Origin: Brachionus rotundiformis | Lineage: Eukaryota > Rotifera > Eurotatoria > Ploima > Brachionidae | Reading direction: 5' to 3' | NCBI GenBank assembly: GCA_016802295.1 | Contig: JAESIW010000020.1 | Span: 2,897,964-2,961,963 of the forward strand | Length of the DNA stretch: 64,000 nucleotides | Part shown: one piece after another, positions 1-12,227 of the stretch | Numbering within the stretch: position 1 is the stretch's first letter | How the letters are laid out: each line of letters begins with the position of its first letter | Position numbers and translations under genes: made by a program | Notes under the pieces: generated by a model | The model's input: only the letters and a program-made list of their open reading frames with translations | What the model was told of the DNA's origin: nothing | Databases searched by the model: none

Positions 1-3000
1 ATCTGGCTATAATATTGAAATGAACGAGTGCGGTTCGGATGATTGGTTCCCGGTCAACGACTCATTGATACGAGGAACATCATTCACTGTTGAAAATTTG
101 AGACCTGGAGTTGGCTACAATTTCAGAATTAAAGCCAAAAATCAGGTTGGCTGGTCACAACCATCCAAACAGGAACTCACTGTTGTGCTTAAACCAGACT
201 TTGTCAAACCAGACTCTCCAGGTGCACCATCAGTTGTTAAAGTTGGAAAAAAAACTGCTGAAATAGCATGGTCTGCACCATTAAAAGACGGAGGAAGTAA
301 AATAAATGGATATATAATTGAAAAAAAACAAGTCGGAAGTGATTATTGGTCACGTGCTCATTCATATCTAGTCGCTGATACCAATTGTGTTGTATCTGAT
401 CTGATTGATAATGCTGATTATGAGTTTAGAGTGCGAGCTGTAAACAAAGCTGGTGAATCAGAACCAAGTAGCACAACTGGTCGAGTTAAAATTACCGAGT
501 TTCCAGACGGTACTAGACCGGAATTCATTAAGAAATTAGTTGATGCTGAAGGATCAATAGGAGGAAATGTTTCCTATCGAGTTGAGTTCGAAGGAAAACC
601 AGCTCCAGAAGTAAAATGGTTCAAAAATGGTATCGAATTGTCTGAAACAAATAGATATCAGATAATTAATGAACAATTCTCTTCTATACTAACCATCAAG
701 CAATTAGCTGATGGTGAAAATAATCATTTAGTCTCATGTGTTATATCCAATCCTTTGGGCAAAGAGACTTCAGAGGCTTTCATTAAAGTAATAGGTAAGG
801 AAAAAATAATTTCAAATTGAATTTTTTTTTAACTAAAGTATTTTTTGTTAAAAGCTATTCCCAAGATTGAAAAAGAGCCCGGCGATCAGACTATCGGAAT
901 TGATGAGACCCTTAAAGTCAAAATCCCGGTTGTCGGCAAAGGACCATTCAGTTTAGCTTTGAAAAAAGATGATGAGGAGATTCGCGTTCCTGAGTCAGGA
1001 GATGGATATAAACTAAGTGAATTAGACGGTACTGTCACATTCACGATCCCATTGACCAAACGCGATGACACCGGTCAATACGAAATAGCTATTTCCAATG
1101 ACTCGGGCACTGTCACCGTGCCATTTAAGGTCAAAATAAAAGCTCCACCAGGAGAGCCTCAAGGACCATTAGAAGTTACTGATATAACCAAGACTAGCTG
1201 CACTCTATTATGGAAAGCACCATTGGAAGATGGCGGTAATAGAGTGACTCATTATTTGATTGAGAAGAGGGACTGTTCTAAAGGCAAAGACAATTGGTTA
1301 CCTTACACTGATCAATGCAAAGACACATTTATAAATGTTCAAGGACTGAACGAAAATTCTGAATATGAATTTAGAGTGATGGCTGTGAACCAAAATGGTG
1401 CTAGCAAACCTTTGGTAACTAGTCAAAGCTTTGTAATCAAGCTACCATTTGGTGTACCAGATGCTCCTGGTGAACCAGAAGTTAATGAGATCGGAAACGA
1501 TTTTGTAACTTTAACTTGGAGCAAGCCGGCCGATAATGGCGGTGCTATAACTGGCTATTGGGTTGAAAAGAAAGAAAAACAATCAGAAAAATGGATTAAG
1601 TGCAATCTGTCTCCAATTCAAGGCACTTCATGCAACATACCCAATTTAATCGAAGACAAATCATATGAGTTTAGAGTTTTTGCAGAGAACGATGCTGGTC
1701 TTAGTCAACCTTCTATGGGAAGTAAGCTAGTTCACATAAAAGATCCTCATGCTGCCCAGTCACCTGAATTTACTGCCAAAATGAGAGATGTTGATGCTGC
1801 CGAGGGAAAGACAGCCTATTTTGAATGCCAGATAAATGGCACACCGATACCAAGTGTTTCGTTCTATCGAGGAACTAAAGAACTATTCGACAGTAGCAAG
1901 TACAAGATCACTCAAGAAGAAAACAAATACATTTTGGCCATTCATAATGTTGTACTTGATGACGAAGATGAATATAGTGTCAAAGCCAAGAACAAAGGTG
2001 GCTCACGCATGTGCCGAGCCAACTTGACTGTTAAAGCTGCACCAAAAATCAAACTACCAGAAAGATACAAAACTACTGTTATGTTCGAAAAAGATGAACA
2101 AGTAACCATTAAAATACCATTTACCGGAAATCCTCAACCAACTGCCACATGGTACAAGAACAATGAAGAAATCAAGGACACATCAAACTACACATGTGAA
2201 ATCTCTAATCATTATGTAACCTTAAAATTGAATAAACCATCACACAATCAATCTGGAGATTATAAATTAAAATTGTCAAACTCACTCGGTTCGGACAGTG
2301 TTGAGATTAAGATTGTGATTGCTGATGTACCAGAACCACCTCGATTTTTGGTTGTCGAAAATGTTCAAGATGAGAGTATTTCAATCTCTTGGAAAGCACC
2401 AGAAAATGATCGCGGCAGTGCTATCACAAACTACATTGTCGAAAGACTTGATTATTCATACACAGTCAAGCTAAATGAAAGTGAACAAGAAGTTAAACCA
2501 GTTACTGAATTATGGACCAGATGCTCAATGACTAAGCGAACTCATTTCACCGATGAAACTGTTCGCTCAATGCACAAATATCAGTATAGAGTTATTGCCC
2601 AAAATATGCAAGGCAGATCAGCACCTTGCGAACCAACTTCTATTATCACAACACCGGCACCAGAAAATAGATTAAGAGCTAGAAAATGGTACGAAGATGA
2701 GACCGGAAAGCGAAGAAGAGGCAAGGACGGCTTTGCACCTTCTGATTATGATAAATGTGGTAAGTTATAGTTTTAATCAATTGATATTCGAAATATTCTT
2801 GTTAAAAAAAATTCTATAAATATGATAAAAATAAATAATTTTATTAAGTATTTATTAATAATTTAAATTTTTAAGTTCATGATTTGTGGAGCAAAGGCCA
2901 ACCTGAACCAGCAGATTTTAGAGTAGGAAGCGTTTATGATTATTATGACATATTTGAAGAAATTGGCAGTGGTGCTTTTGGTGTGGTTCATAGAGCTGTA

Positions 3001-5956
3001 GAGAAAAAGACTGGCCGATCTTTTGCTGCCAAGTTTATACTTACACCAAGCAATGCCGAAAAAGCGGTAGTCAGAAAAGAATGTGAAATAATGAACCAGC
3101 TTATACATCCTAAGCTTTTGAACCTACACGACATTTTCGACGAGGGGGACGAAATGGTTTTGATTACTGAATTGTAAACTAAAACTAATTTACTTTAAAA
3201 AAATATATATATTTATTAATCAAAATTTTAATAGTTTGTCGGGTGGTGAATTATTTGAAAAGATTGCTGATCCAAACTACAAAATGACAGAGCCCGAAGC
3301 CAAAAAATACATTCGTCAAATATTAGAGGGTCTTCAGCACATGCATGATAACAACATAGTTCATTTGGATATAAAGCCGGAAAATATCATATTCGAGAGC
3401 AAGAATAGTCCTGGTGTAAAATTGGTTGATTTTGGTCTAGCTTGTAAACTTGATCCTGATGAGATAGTGAAGATTTCATCAGGAACTGTTGAATTTGCTG
3501 CTCCAGAAATTGTAGAGCACGACTCAGTTGGATTCTCGACTGACATGTGGGCTGTTGGTGTTCTTACTTATGTCATGTAAGAGGAAAAGAAAATTTTTCT
3601 AAAATCTTTTATTAAAATATAATTATCTAGTTTGAGTGGTTTGTCTCCATTTGGTGGCACAGACGACGAACAAACAGCTGAGAATATTAAGAGATGTGAA
3701 ATAAAATTCCCATCAGACTCTTTTGGTGGAATATCTGAAAATGGAATCGATTTTATTCGTAAACTGTTGGTAAAAAATAAAGCTGGTAGATTGAATGTAT
3801 ATGAAGCACTAGAGCATCCATGGCTAATGGATGACAGTCTTACCGGACACCAAATACCTTCTTCGAAATATGACAGCATTCGATCTAAGATCAAAGACAA
3901 ATACTCGTCATGGCCCGAACCTAACCCGGCTTTGGGTCGTATGGCCAATTTCAGTTCACTCAGAAAACTACGTCCAAAGGAATACAAAATTTACAATTCC
4001 TATTTTGATAGACGTGATGCTACACCACGTTTTGTCATTAAACCAAGGAATCAACAAGTCCAAGAAGGCCAGAGCGCTTCATTTAACTGCATTATTTTGG
4101 CCTCATCTCCTCCTGTTGTCTCATGGTACCAGGGAGGCCAAGAAATTAAAACCTCAACCAAATACTGGAAGAAATACAACAGAAATTCATATGCCTTGGA
4201 AGTTAGACGCTGCACTTTGGACGACAAGGGAGAATTTATTGTCAAAGCTATTAACTCATATGGTGAGCGAGAGTACAATGTATTCTTAAATGTGGAACGT
4301 AAGTTTTAAAATTTTTATTTTATAAGTAATTAAAATTAAACAAAATATTTACTAGCATTGCCAAAACAAACACAAGTAGAAGTTGTCCAAGAGACAAGAC
4401 AAAAACGAGCTGCTCAAGAAATGGAATTCGATTTATGGAAAGAACCGGATGCCAAAGCCACATTCACATTTAAACTCAGACCTCGTTTGATTCAGGTGGG
4501 AATAAATGTTAAATTGTTATGTTGTTTGGCTGGTCGTCCAACACCAAAAGTTGAATGGTTTAAAAATTCAACACCTATTAGTCCAAGTGACCATCGTTAT
4601 TCAATTGATTACAGTGCTGGAGTTTGTACTCTCGAAATAGCAGCATGTTCTTTATCCGATGCTGCAACTTATTATTGCAAAGCTGAAAACGCTTTGGGAT
4701 CTGATGAAACTTCTTGTCAACTGGCAGTTGAAGAATGTAAATACAACCCACCAAAGGCTTTATTAAAGGAACAAGGTCTAGCATCACCCACTCCAAGACA
4801 ATCTGTTGTTCGTGGCCCAAAACAGGAACCGCCCAAGTTTGAACGCAAATTTGCCAATCATCAATTAGTCGCTGTTGGTGATATCGTCTCCTTACGTGCC
4901 TCATATTCTGGATTTCCCCAGCCCAAAATTGATTGGCTTAAGAACGGAGAACCAGTTGGTGCCAATGTTAGTATCAGAACCACTGACTTCGATACATGTT
5001 TGACTATAAATAATGTCGAGTTACATGATGAAGGAGAGTACTCTTGTAGATTGACAAATTCTGCTGGTATGGAAATTACCAAATGCCAAGTTGAAGTAGA
5101 AAAACCAAAACAAGTTAAAAAACCAATTAAAGTACAAAAAGAGCCAAAGGAAACAAGACAGCATATTAAGGAACCCGAACCTGTTGCTGAACCAGAACCA
5201 GTAAAAAAAGCTGAATCTGTTGCTGAACCGGAACCAGTAAAGGAAGCTGAGCCTGTTGCTGAACCAGAATCAGTAAAAGAAGCTGAGCCTGTTGCTGAAC
5301 CGGAACCTGTAAAGGAAGCTAAACCTGCTGTTGATCGAGTTAAGTCTGTTAACCCAAACAAATTTGGTTTTTTGAGGCATATACAAAGTCAAAATTTGGT
5401 TGAGGGTCAACCATTGATATTAGAGGCAGAAGTGTTTGGAAAAGAACCACTAGATGTAGTATGGCTAAGGAATGGCAAAGAAATACCGGAAAATCCAGAT
5501 TTTTTAAAAGAGAAAAAAGACAATTTATATAGATTGATAGTTAGCGAAATATTTCCAGAAGATTCTGGAGTATTTTCAGTCGAATTGTTCAGTGAAGCAG
5601 CGAACAAAGCTATTTTATCATCGTGCTCGGTTGTCGTGAAGGCTGCAGACGAGCCCGAATTCGATCCAAAGTTTTCGAAATTTCCTCAAAGTGTAAATGT
5701 TGACGAGGGATCACCAGTCAATATAAACTGCACTTTGAATGGAACTAAGCCAATATCTGTCAAATGGTTTAAAAATAATCAAGAATTGGCCCAAACGGAT
5801 CGAATTGTTATCAATAATGATGAAAACAATGGAAATTATACTTTGAATATACCGACATCGTTGGCAACCGATAGTGGAGAATACCATGCCACTGCATCCA
5901 ATTCGAATGGAGAAGTAATTGCTGCTTTTAGTTTATGCGTCTCTTTTGACGAATAA
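1..5956 (+). CDS. Twitchin-like giant muscle protein kinase, 3' part (5' end outside window)
   Basis: Exons <2-794, 855-2759, 2876-3173, 3235-3576, 3631-4298, 4356-5956 join in frame to 1,868 codons ending in TAA. Order of domains: FnIII (partial), FnIII, Ig, Ig, FnIII, FnIII, Ig, Ig, FnIII, kinase (about 2940-3840), autoregulatory tail, then five Ig domains. The kinase shows the glycine loop GSGAFGVVH, the ATP-site lysine in AAKF (3031-3033), a catalytic loop HLDIKPEN (Asp at 3368-3370, Leu in place of the Arg of HRD) and DFG at 3428-3436. The tail has the WPEP...LRKLRPKEY signature of twitchin autoinhibitory segments. In the family this protein lies along the thick filament (A-band) and acts as a stretch-sensitive kinase. 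Five Ig domains after the kinase fit nematode twitchin (UNC-22) better than titin or projectin. An AATAAA lies at 6001-6006. The window starts inside an FnIII domain, so most of the protein is missing. Confidence 0.93.
5107..5337 (+). repeat. PEVK-like degenerate 12-residue repeat inside the twitchin C-terminal linker
   Basis: The coding sequence between the third and fourth C-terminal Ig domains encodes a Lys-rich lead-in, then about four copies of a unit close to VAEPEPVKEAEP, with Pro, Glu, Val, Lys and Ala making up nearly all residues. The underlying DNA repeats visibly (gttgctgaac-cggaacc/agaacc units of about 36 bases). It should be disordered and extensible. The composition is that of titin PEVK segments, but the repeat may have arisen independently. 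Confidence 0.8.
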
Positions 5957-8348
5957 TTTACAATGTTTAAAAAACTGCTTTTTTGTTTAGAGAGCTTTTA
6001 AATAAAGAATACATTGATTCATTTTTTCTAAGACAAAAAATGATTATTCTTTAAGAATTTTTTTGGTCGGAAGTAATCTAAACTTTTTTTTTTGTTCGGC
6101 AAAATTAATAGAAATTTTCTAGGAAGTTAATTAAATTATTTAATTTATTTTTTCAAAATTTAGGTTAGAATTTTAAATTTATTTCTTTTTTTCTTTTATT
6201 AAAATAAAAATTGAAAAAATAATTTTCGTTTTATTTTTTTTGCTTAACCTTAACCACTAAATTATCAATTTATGATTCTTATAAGTCCATATTCTATATT
6301 ATTTATAAATACAATATTTGGCAAAAATTAGAATCAATTTAAGAAAAGTTGATAGAATGATTTTTTTTAAATCATAATAACAACATATTTAAACCAGATT
6401 TGATTTTTCTTTCAAATTTATATCGTATATATGATAATGACACTTCAGGCTCAGTTGGAAACCTGACACAAGTCATCAATCTCTTATTAAAACTCGACTA
6501 AATCAAATAATTTGTGTTGATTTGATCTATTTTTTCAAAAAGATTACCAACAAGGTTTTACCAACAAGATAGTAATTCTACTCTTCAAAGAGTAGAATTC
6601 AATTATCTTACTCTGGTTTGCCAGATCATCCAATTTAAATGATGTCGATAGTGATCATTTTTAGTGCTAAGTAAATCGAAACAAAATTGACTTGATTTAA
6701 AATCGAAGAAATTGATATAAAAACTATATATCTTTTATGCAACTTTTTTTCATCCTGAAGTTTTTTTCTTACTGAATCAATACTTTTAGTGTAAAGAAAT
6801 ATTTTATGTATATTTTAAAATAACTTATTATCTAAAATAGGCATGGTTGATAAAACCAATTTTATCTGTAATTTTTACAAAAATAATAATATTCACAGAT
6901 CAATATTAATTTAAGCTGAAAAACTTCATCCGAAATAGTAAATCTTTCTGTTTCGAACGTGACTTTTAATTTTGATCATACCATAAGCAAGCTATTCCAA
7001 GCTGATCACCTGGTAAAACTTGATATATTAATTCAAAATTTTAATAATTCCAATAGAAGAACAAAAAATTTAGAAATTAATCCGAATATTCGATAATTTT
7101 TAAAATGCTCTAGTCTAGTAAAATGCTCTAAAAGTCTAACCCTAACTCAAGCTGTGTTAAGCGTTCTCAACTTTTAAATTAAAATTAATACATAATAAAA
7201 AATGGTCACAATATCAAGTTGTGACTTCTTATTAAATAATAAAAAATATATTTTTATAATTGCGAAATTTTTGGCAATCATACCTAAAATACAATTTCCA
7301 TGACTGATACAATATTTTGTTTAGTTTGTCTACTTCAAGTCATTTTGAATTAAAAAAACTTTTTCGATATTTAAATCCGAAGACCAAGTAAATGACCAGC
7401 TTAAAATTAGGTATGTATCTTTTTAAATATATTTTTTAAGTATGTTTTTTTATCGAAGAACGAGATTATCTTGTGAGCTGTTAACTATTGACAAAATTTT
7501 AGTATCCTCAGCATATTTCTCACATGTATTAACTGAAAGATCATTTTTAGATATTAAAAAATCAAAGAGGTTCCAGTAATGAATCTTGAGGTACTCCACT
7601 GGCTACATCCAATCAATTTGACATGGATAAATCCAAAATAACGTTAGTTGTTTCTTAGTGTGGAGAAAATAACTTTTCCAAAAGCTTCTCATGTCAGTAA
7701 AACTTAAATTTATATAATACTACTATATAAACGGAGTGACTCCGTCAAATGCTTTCGAGAAATCAGTGTATATAATCCCTAACATCTGTTAAGAGCTGAT
7801 ATGATGAAATCCAGTGATTCTAACAAATTTGTTGAACATGAATTTTTGGCATAAATTCGTGTTGGGAATCAGATAATAGATTATGATATAAAAGATAGAC
7901 CAACATTTGACAAACTCTCGAGAATCTTGCAAATACCACTAGTAAGAGAAACCGAATGATAATTAATGGCATTAAGCCTATTCGTTTTCGTAAAAAGGGG
8001 TGTCATGATAATAGATCGAAGAACAAATAATAAATAATAAATATTTTTATTATTTTTTACATATTTTTTACATATTTAATGCGGCATTTATACCAAAATT
8101 TTGACATTAACTGCAGCATTTTTAGTCGCAGCGTATCTGGAAAAAAAAGTGGGTTAAATGCAGCATTAAAATCCAGAATTCTGGTTTAAAGTGCAAGGCA
8201 TTACGGTAAAATCTAATTGAAAAAAAAAAACAAATTGTGGATTTTTATTCATTCTTTTATTAAATTAGAACAAGATAATTTTCAAAATATTTACAAATAA
8301 TAAAAAATATATTTTAACAATTTTTAATCTTTCTTAATTGATAATATT
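5957..8348. other. Intergenic region between convergent twitchin and cyclin L genes
   Basis: AT-rich non-coding sequence. It contains the twitchin AATAAA (6001-6006), a perfect 12-base inverted repeat with a 2-base loop at 6574-6599, the reverse-transcriptase relic described separately (7440-8010), and a slightly GC-richer stretch at 8080-8210 of unknown nature. The minus-strand AATAAA of the cyclin L gene is at 8244-8249. I see no other gene. Confidence 0.7.
7440..8010 (-). mobile_element. Degenerate non-LTR retrotransposon, reverse transcriptase domain relic
   Basis: Read on the minus strand, frames broken by stops and indels carry the ordered motifs of a CR1/jockey-type reverse transcriptase: NYHSVSLTSGICKILES (about 7960-7905), YTDFSKAFDGV (about 7775-7735), VASGVPQDSLLEPL (about 7610-7565) and KYAEDTKILS (about 7520-7490, the YADD box with the first Asp changed to Glu). 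Spacing is compressed relative to an intact domain, so pieces are deleted. No ends or target-site duplication were found. It is dead. Confidence 0.85.
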
Positions 8349-10864
8349 TTAGGAACAAATGGGTATATATCTAGAATCGGAATTTTCGTGTTTGTCTTTA
8401 TTATGCTTTGATGATCTATGATGACCATCTCTGCTCCGGTCACGTTCTTTCCTATCTCTGCTCTTATCACGTCTTCGATCTTCACGACTCTCTTTGTGAT
8501 GATGTGACTTCTTTTTTTTATGTCTCGATGGCGATTTCGACTCTTTGTCACCATTCTCAATCGAATCAGCAGTCCGGCTTCTGCTTCTGTGTCTGGACGA
8601 TTTTTTTTCTGGCCGTCTTGATCGAGACCTGCTCCTACTTCTACTCACACTCTTATAATCTTTAGATCTACTTTTATCACTGGGATATTTTTTGTAATCA
8701 TAATTGTAGTCTTTATGATGAGGAGGCAGCAGATAAGAGGCACTTTTGTTCCTTTTCAAGCTCGAATCGTAAACCATTTCACCGTAGTATCCGTGTTCAT
8801 ATCCAGCATAGTACGGATCCATATAAACTCCTGGATGTCTATAAAAGTTATAGTTAAAGCTCGAGTGTCTGGTCATGTGATGCGAGTGATGTGCATGTGC
8901 ATGGCTAGATGGATGGCTTGGCTCGACATTCGGAGATGCTTTGGACTGCGATTTGGCAATACTGGCTGATATTTTTTTAATTTGTTCGGCAGTTTTTTTT
9001 ATCTCCTCTTGATCGACAGTCTCTACGGGCGCTGACTCAGATTCAGCAATAACAGCCGCTTCCTTGGCTTTTTTTCTCTCGGATTCAATCCGCTCTCTAC
9101 AATCGGCTATGATTTTCTCAAGTTCTTCTAGAGGTCTCTTTAAAAGTCAATAATAATCATTGTTATTAAGTGTTATCAAGTTTTTATTTTACTATTTTAT
9201 AGGAGTATAGGTGAACGATTCTGATGCATATTGCCTTAATTGACTCTTCGTCGGCACCAAAAATTGTGTACCATGGAGGATTTTCTGGCAGTGGGATTCC
9301 AAGCTCGCGAGCAGACAAAAATATACATGCACAAGCTATAATCTCAGGTGAATAGCGTAGAAATATGTCTGTCCTCAATCCATCGTTCATATAATTCCTT
9401 TAAAAGATTTTTAGTGCATTTTTACAAACTACTAAGCTTGCTCAGTCATAATTCCTCAATGTTTAAGTATTTATCCAAATTTAGATTTCATACTTACCAG
9501 TCTACCAAGAGTCCAAAAAATATAAAATTTCAAAAAATATATTCAAACCATTAGTTAATTTATTTGTTAAAAATTAAATCAAATTTAATTGTTATGTTGG
9601 TTTAAATGATTTAAATAATTCAGAGGAAAAATTTTTTTCTAAGCTTATTCACTTTTATTTTCAAATAGATTAATTATTTATATTTATAATGAACAAATAT
9701 CTCATACTGATTAATTGATAAAGTAAACTCTAATTTCTCATATTAATATTTTTAAATAAACATAGCAAAAATGATCTGAAATATTTGACTTAATTTTTTG
9801 TTTATAACAAAAAAAAAGTAATATACAAAAATGGTTACCTTTTTTGATACCGGTCGATGGATTGTTTTTACCTGTTTAATGTGTAATATATAATCTTAGC
9901 AAAACTACCAGAACTGCATTGGTTATATAAAATAATAAAGAATTAAAATTTTTTATTAAAAATAAAGCTTAAAACAATTAGACTTTATTTAAGCCGCATG
10001 TCTAGAATTGTTTTAGGCTTAGGGCTATGCAGAAAACATAAACCATTGAAGAACTAGTTTTATTAATGATTGACTGAGTATTTTAATTAATTAAGTTGAA
10101 TATTTAAATAAATACATACCAGGCTTTTTGGCTAAGATTTTCTTGATTACACTCCATGGCTTGTAAATAAATCAGAATCATCTTAGAAAATAATTTTTGC
10201 TTAATTATCAAAATTTTTGGCATGCTTAACGGCAATTACTTTATGAGGATGCTTTACATGTACACAAAAGCCAAGCTCTTTTAAAAGCCGGCGTTCTGCT
10301 TTGATAACTTGGTTTTTGGCTATGTGATAATGTTCGTCTATTACCATTGGTTTTATAACTCTAAATTGTGTTTTTTTTTTAAAAAGCTTTAATTTCAAAA
10401 TCTGAGCGGACTTACTTTCCAGATCTCACTTGCTTAATGTGATGAAAAACATTGAGAACATCTCTTACTCGTCTTGGACATTCTTCGATCTTGGTACTGA
10501 GAAAAATAGCTGCCATGGCGTAATACTCCATAGGATTTTTGACAAATGATTTGGAGTAGTAAAATCGGTGAAAAAGAACCTGTCCAGTGGCCATTGCTGT
10601 TTGAGGTAGCTTTAGAAGCCGGCCTGCTGTTTGGATAAGTTCGCATCCTGTTAGACGCAAATCGAATTCAACGTCGTATGCTATTTGATCTTTCATCGAT
10701 GGGGTTGGATAGAGTTGGTCATTTTTCATCAATGGAACTTCCAAACTCACGTTCTGTAAAACATGAGTGGTTTGAGCAGTGTTATCAGACATTTCGAGTG
10801 TCGAGTTGCGGTGAGTCGTACCAATTGGGTTTAAAGTAGACGCAGATTGAGTACGACTAGTCAT
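8349..10864 (-). CDS. CCNL1: Cyclin L (RS-domain cyclin partner of CDK11/CDK12-type kinases)
   Basis: Minus-strand exons 10864-10416, 10360-10240, 10181-10120, 9397-9193 and 9137-8349 give 541 codons, close to the 526 of human cyclin L1. The first cyclin box (about residues 65-165) has GCELIQTAGRLLKLPQ, MATGQVLFHRFYYSKSF and IEECPRRVRDVLNVFHH; the second (about 165-275) has KAERRLLKELGFCVHVKHPHK and WNYMNDGLRTD. These are cyclin L signatures rather than cyclin K or T. After the boxes come an acidic/Ala segment, a His-rich patch and a C-terminal Arg/Ser domain (SRSRSRSR at about residue 445), which in the family directs the protein to nuclear speckles and couples it to pre-mRNA splicing. The start is the first ATG of the open frame. 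An AATAAA is at 8249-8244 (minus). One intron is 722 bases, the rest short. The paralogue name (L1 or L2) is not separable here. Confidence 0.95.
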
Positions 10865-11442
10865 TATGTATTAATAAAAAAGTCTAAATGTTTAAGTCTT
10901 TTTTAAGTGGAAAGAAAAAAAATCAGATTTTGGTAATGCAATGATGTAATTTATTAATTTTCGTTTTTTTTATGCTAAAATAAGATTTATTATTTTTTTT
11001 TATTGTAGTGTAGTTAAAATCGCCATTTAAACTTAAAATAAAATTCATTTTATGCTTTGCTTTTAGGTAAAGTTTGTTATGAAATTTTGTTGAAATTTTT
11101 TAAAACGACCAAAAAAATGTCTGATTTTTTAGCGTAAAAATTTAATTAGGGACGTTTTACTTAATTGTTTGAGACCCATCAAACGTAAATGTAAAAAAGC
11201 TGTCTTATTTTTTTATTATTTGTTAAAATTCTGATCGAGCAAATGCTCCTTCAGAAAAAAAAAACATTTAAATAAAAGAAATTTACATAAATATTTTATT
11301 TTAAAATTAAAAGAAAAAATCATTTTTTCAAAATAACTATTTTTTCAATTTTTGAATTTCAAGGTTAATTCAGCATGTTAGTGCCCTTGTTATAAAGACC
11401 CACTGTCACTCCATTTATTTAAATAACATAAAATAAATTTTA

Positions 11443-11596
11443 CAAATTAAAAAATAAATTGTTAGTAAAATTATATAAAGAAGTAAAACATTGAAATATT
11501 AAAATTAAATTTTTTAAATTTTTTTACAAAATCTGAGAAACGGAAAGTGAATTTAAGCATGGAAAAGATAAGTCCAAAATAGAGCCTTCAGGGGAT
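11443..11596 (+). repeat. Direct repeat copy 1, ends exactly at N gap
   Basis: This 154-base segment is repeated at 12074-12227 with a single difference (aagataagt against aagaaaagt near the 3' end). Its last base abuts the first N at 11597. Such gap-edge repeats usually mean two contig ends that overlap but were not merged. Confidence 0.95.
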
Positions 11597-12073
11597 NNNN
11601 NNNNNNNNNNNNNNNNNNNNNNNNNNNNNNNNNNNNNNNNNNNNNNNNNNNNNNNNNNNNNNNNNNNNNNNNNNNNNNNNNNNNNNNNNNNNNNNNNNNN
11701 NNNNNNNNNNNNNNNNNNNNNNNNNNNNNNNNNNNNNNNNNNNNNNNNNNNNNNNNNNNNNNNNNNNNNNNNNNNNNNNNNNNNNNNNNNNNNNNNNNNN
11801 NNNNNNNNNNNNNNNNNNNNNNNNNNNNNNNNNNNNNNNNNNNNNNNNNNNNNNNNNNNNNNNNNNNNNNNNNNNNNNNNNNNNNNNNNNNNNNNNNNNN
11901 NNNNNNNNNNNNNNNNNNNNNNNNNNNNNNNNNNNNNNNNNNNNNNNNNNNNNNNNNNNNNNNNNNNNNNNNNNNNNNNNNNNNNNNNNNNNNNNNNNNN
12001 NNNNNNNNNNNNNNNNNNNNNNNNNNNNNNNNNNNNNNNNNNNNNNNNNNNNNNNNNNNNNNNNNNNNNNNNN
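11597..12073. other. Assembly gap (477 N)
   Basis: A run of N with no sequence information. Both edges carry the same 154-base sequence, so the real gap size is doubtful and could be negative. Confidence 0.99.
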
Positions 12074-12227
12074 CAAATTAAAAAATAAATTGTTAGTAAA
12101 ATTATATAAAGAAGTAAAACATTGAAATATTAAAATTAAATTTTTTAAATTTTTTTACAAAATCTGAGAAACGGAAAGTGAATTTAAGCATGGAAAAGAA
12201 AAGTCCAAAATAGAGCCTTCAGGGGAT
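12074..12227 (+). repeat. Direct repeat copy 2, begins exactly after N gap
   Basis: Second copy of 11443-11596 with one mismatch. It starts on the first base after the N run and then continues into unique sequence. Confidence 0.95.

Noticed and set aside
3568..3987. 139-codon minus-strand frame opposite the twitchin kinase
   Set aside because: Antisense to conserved kinase and autoregulatory-tail coding sequence, with no family features.
4861..5361. Long minus-strand frame with GSGSATGSASFTG-like repeats
   Set aside because: It is the antisense shadow of the PEVK-like repeat in the twitchin exon.
11588..12076. Open frame across the first N run
   Set aside because: It consists of N only.
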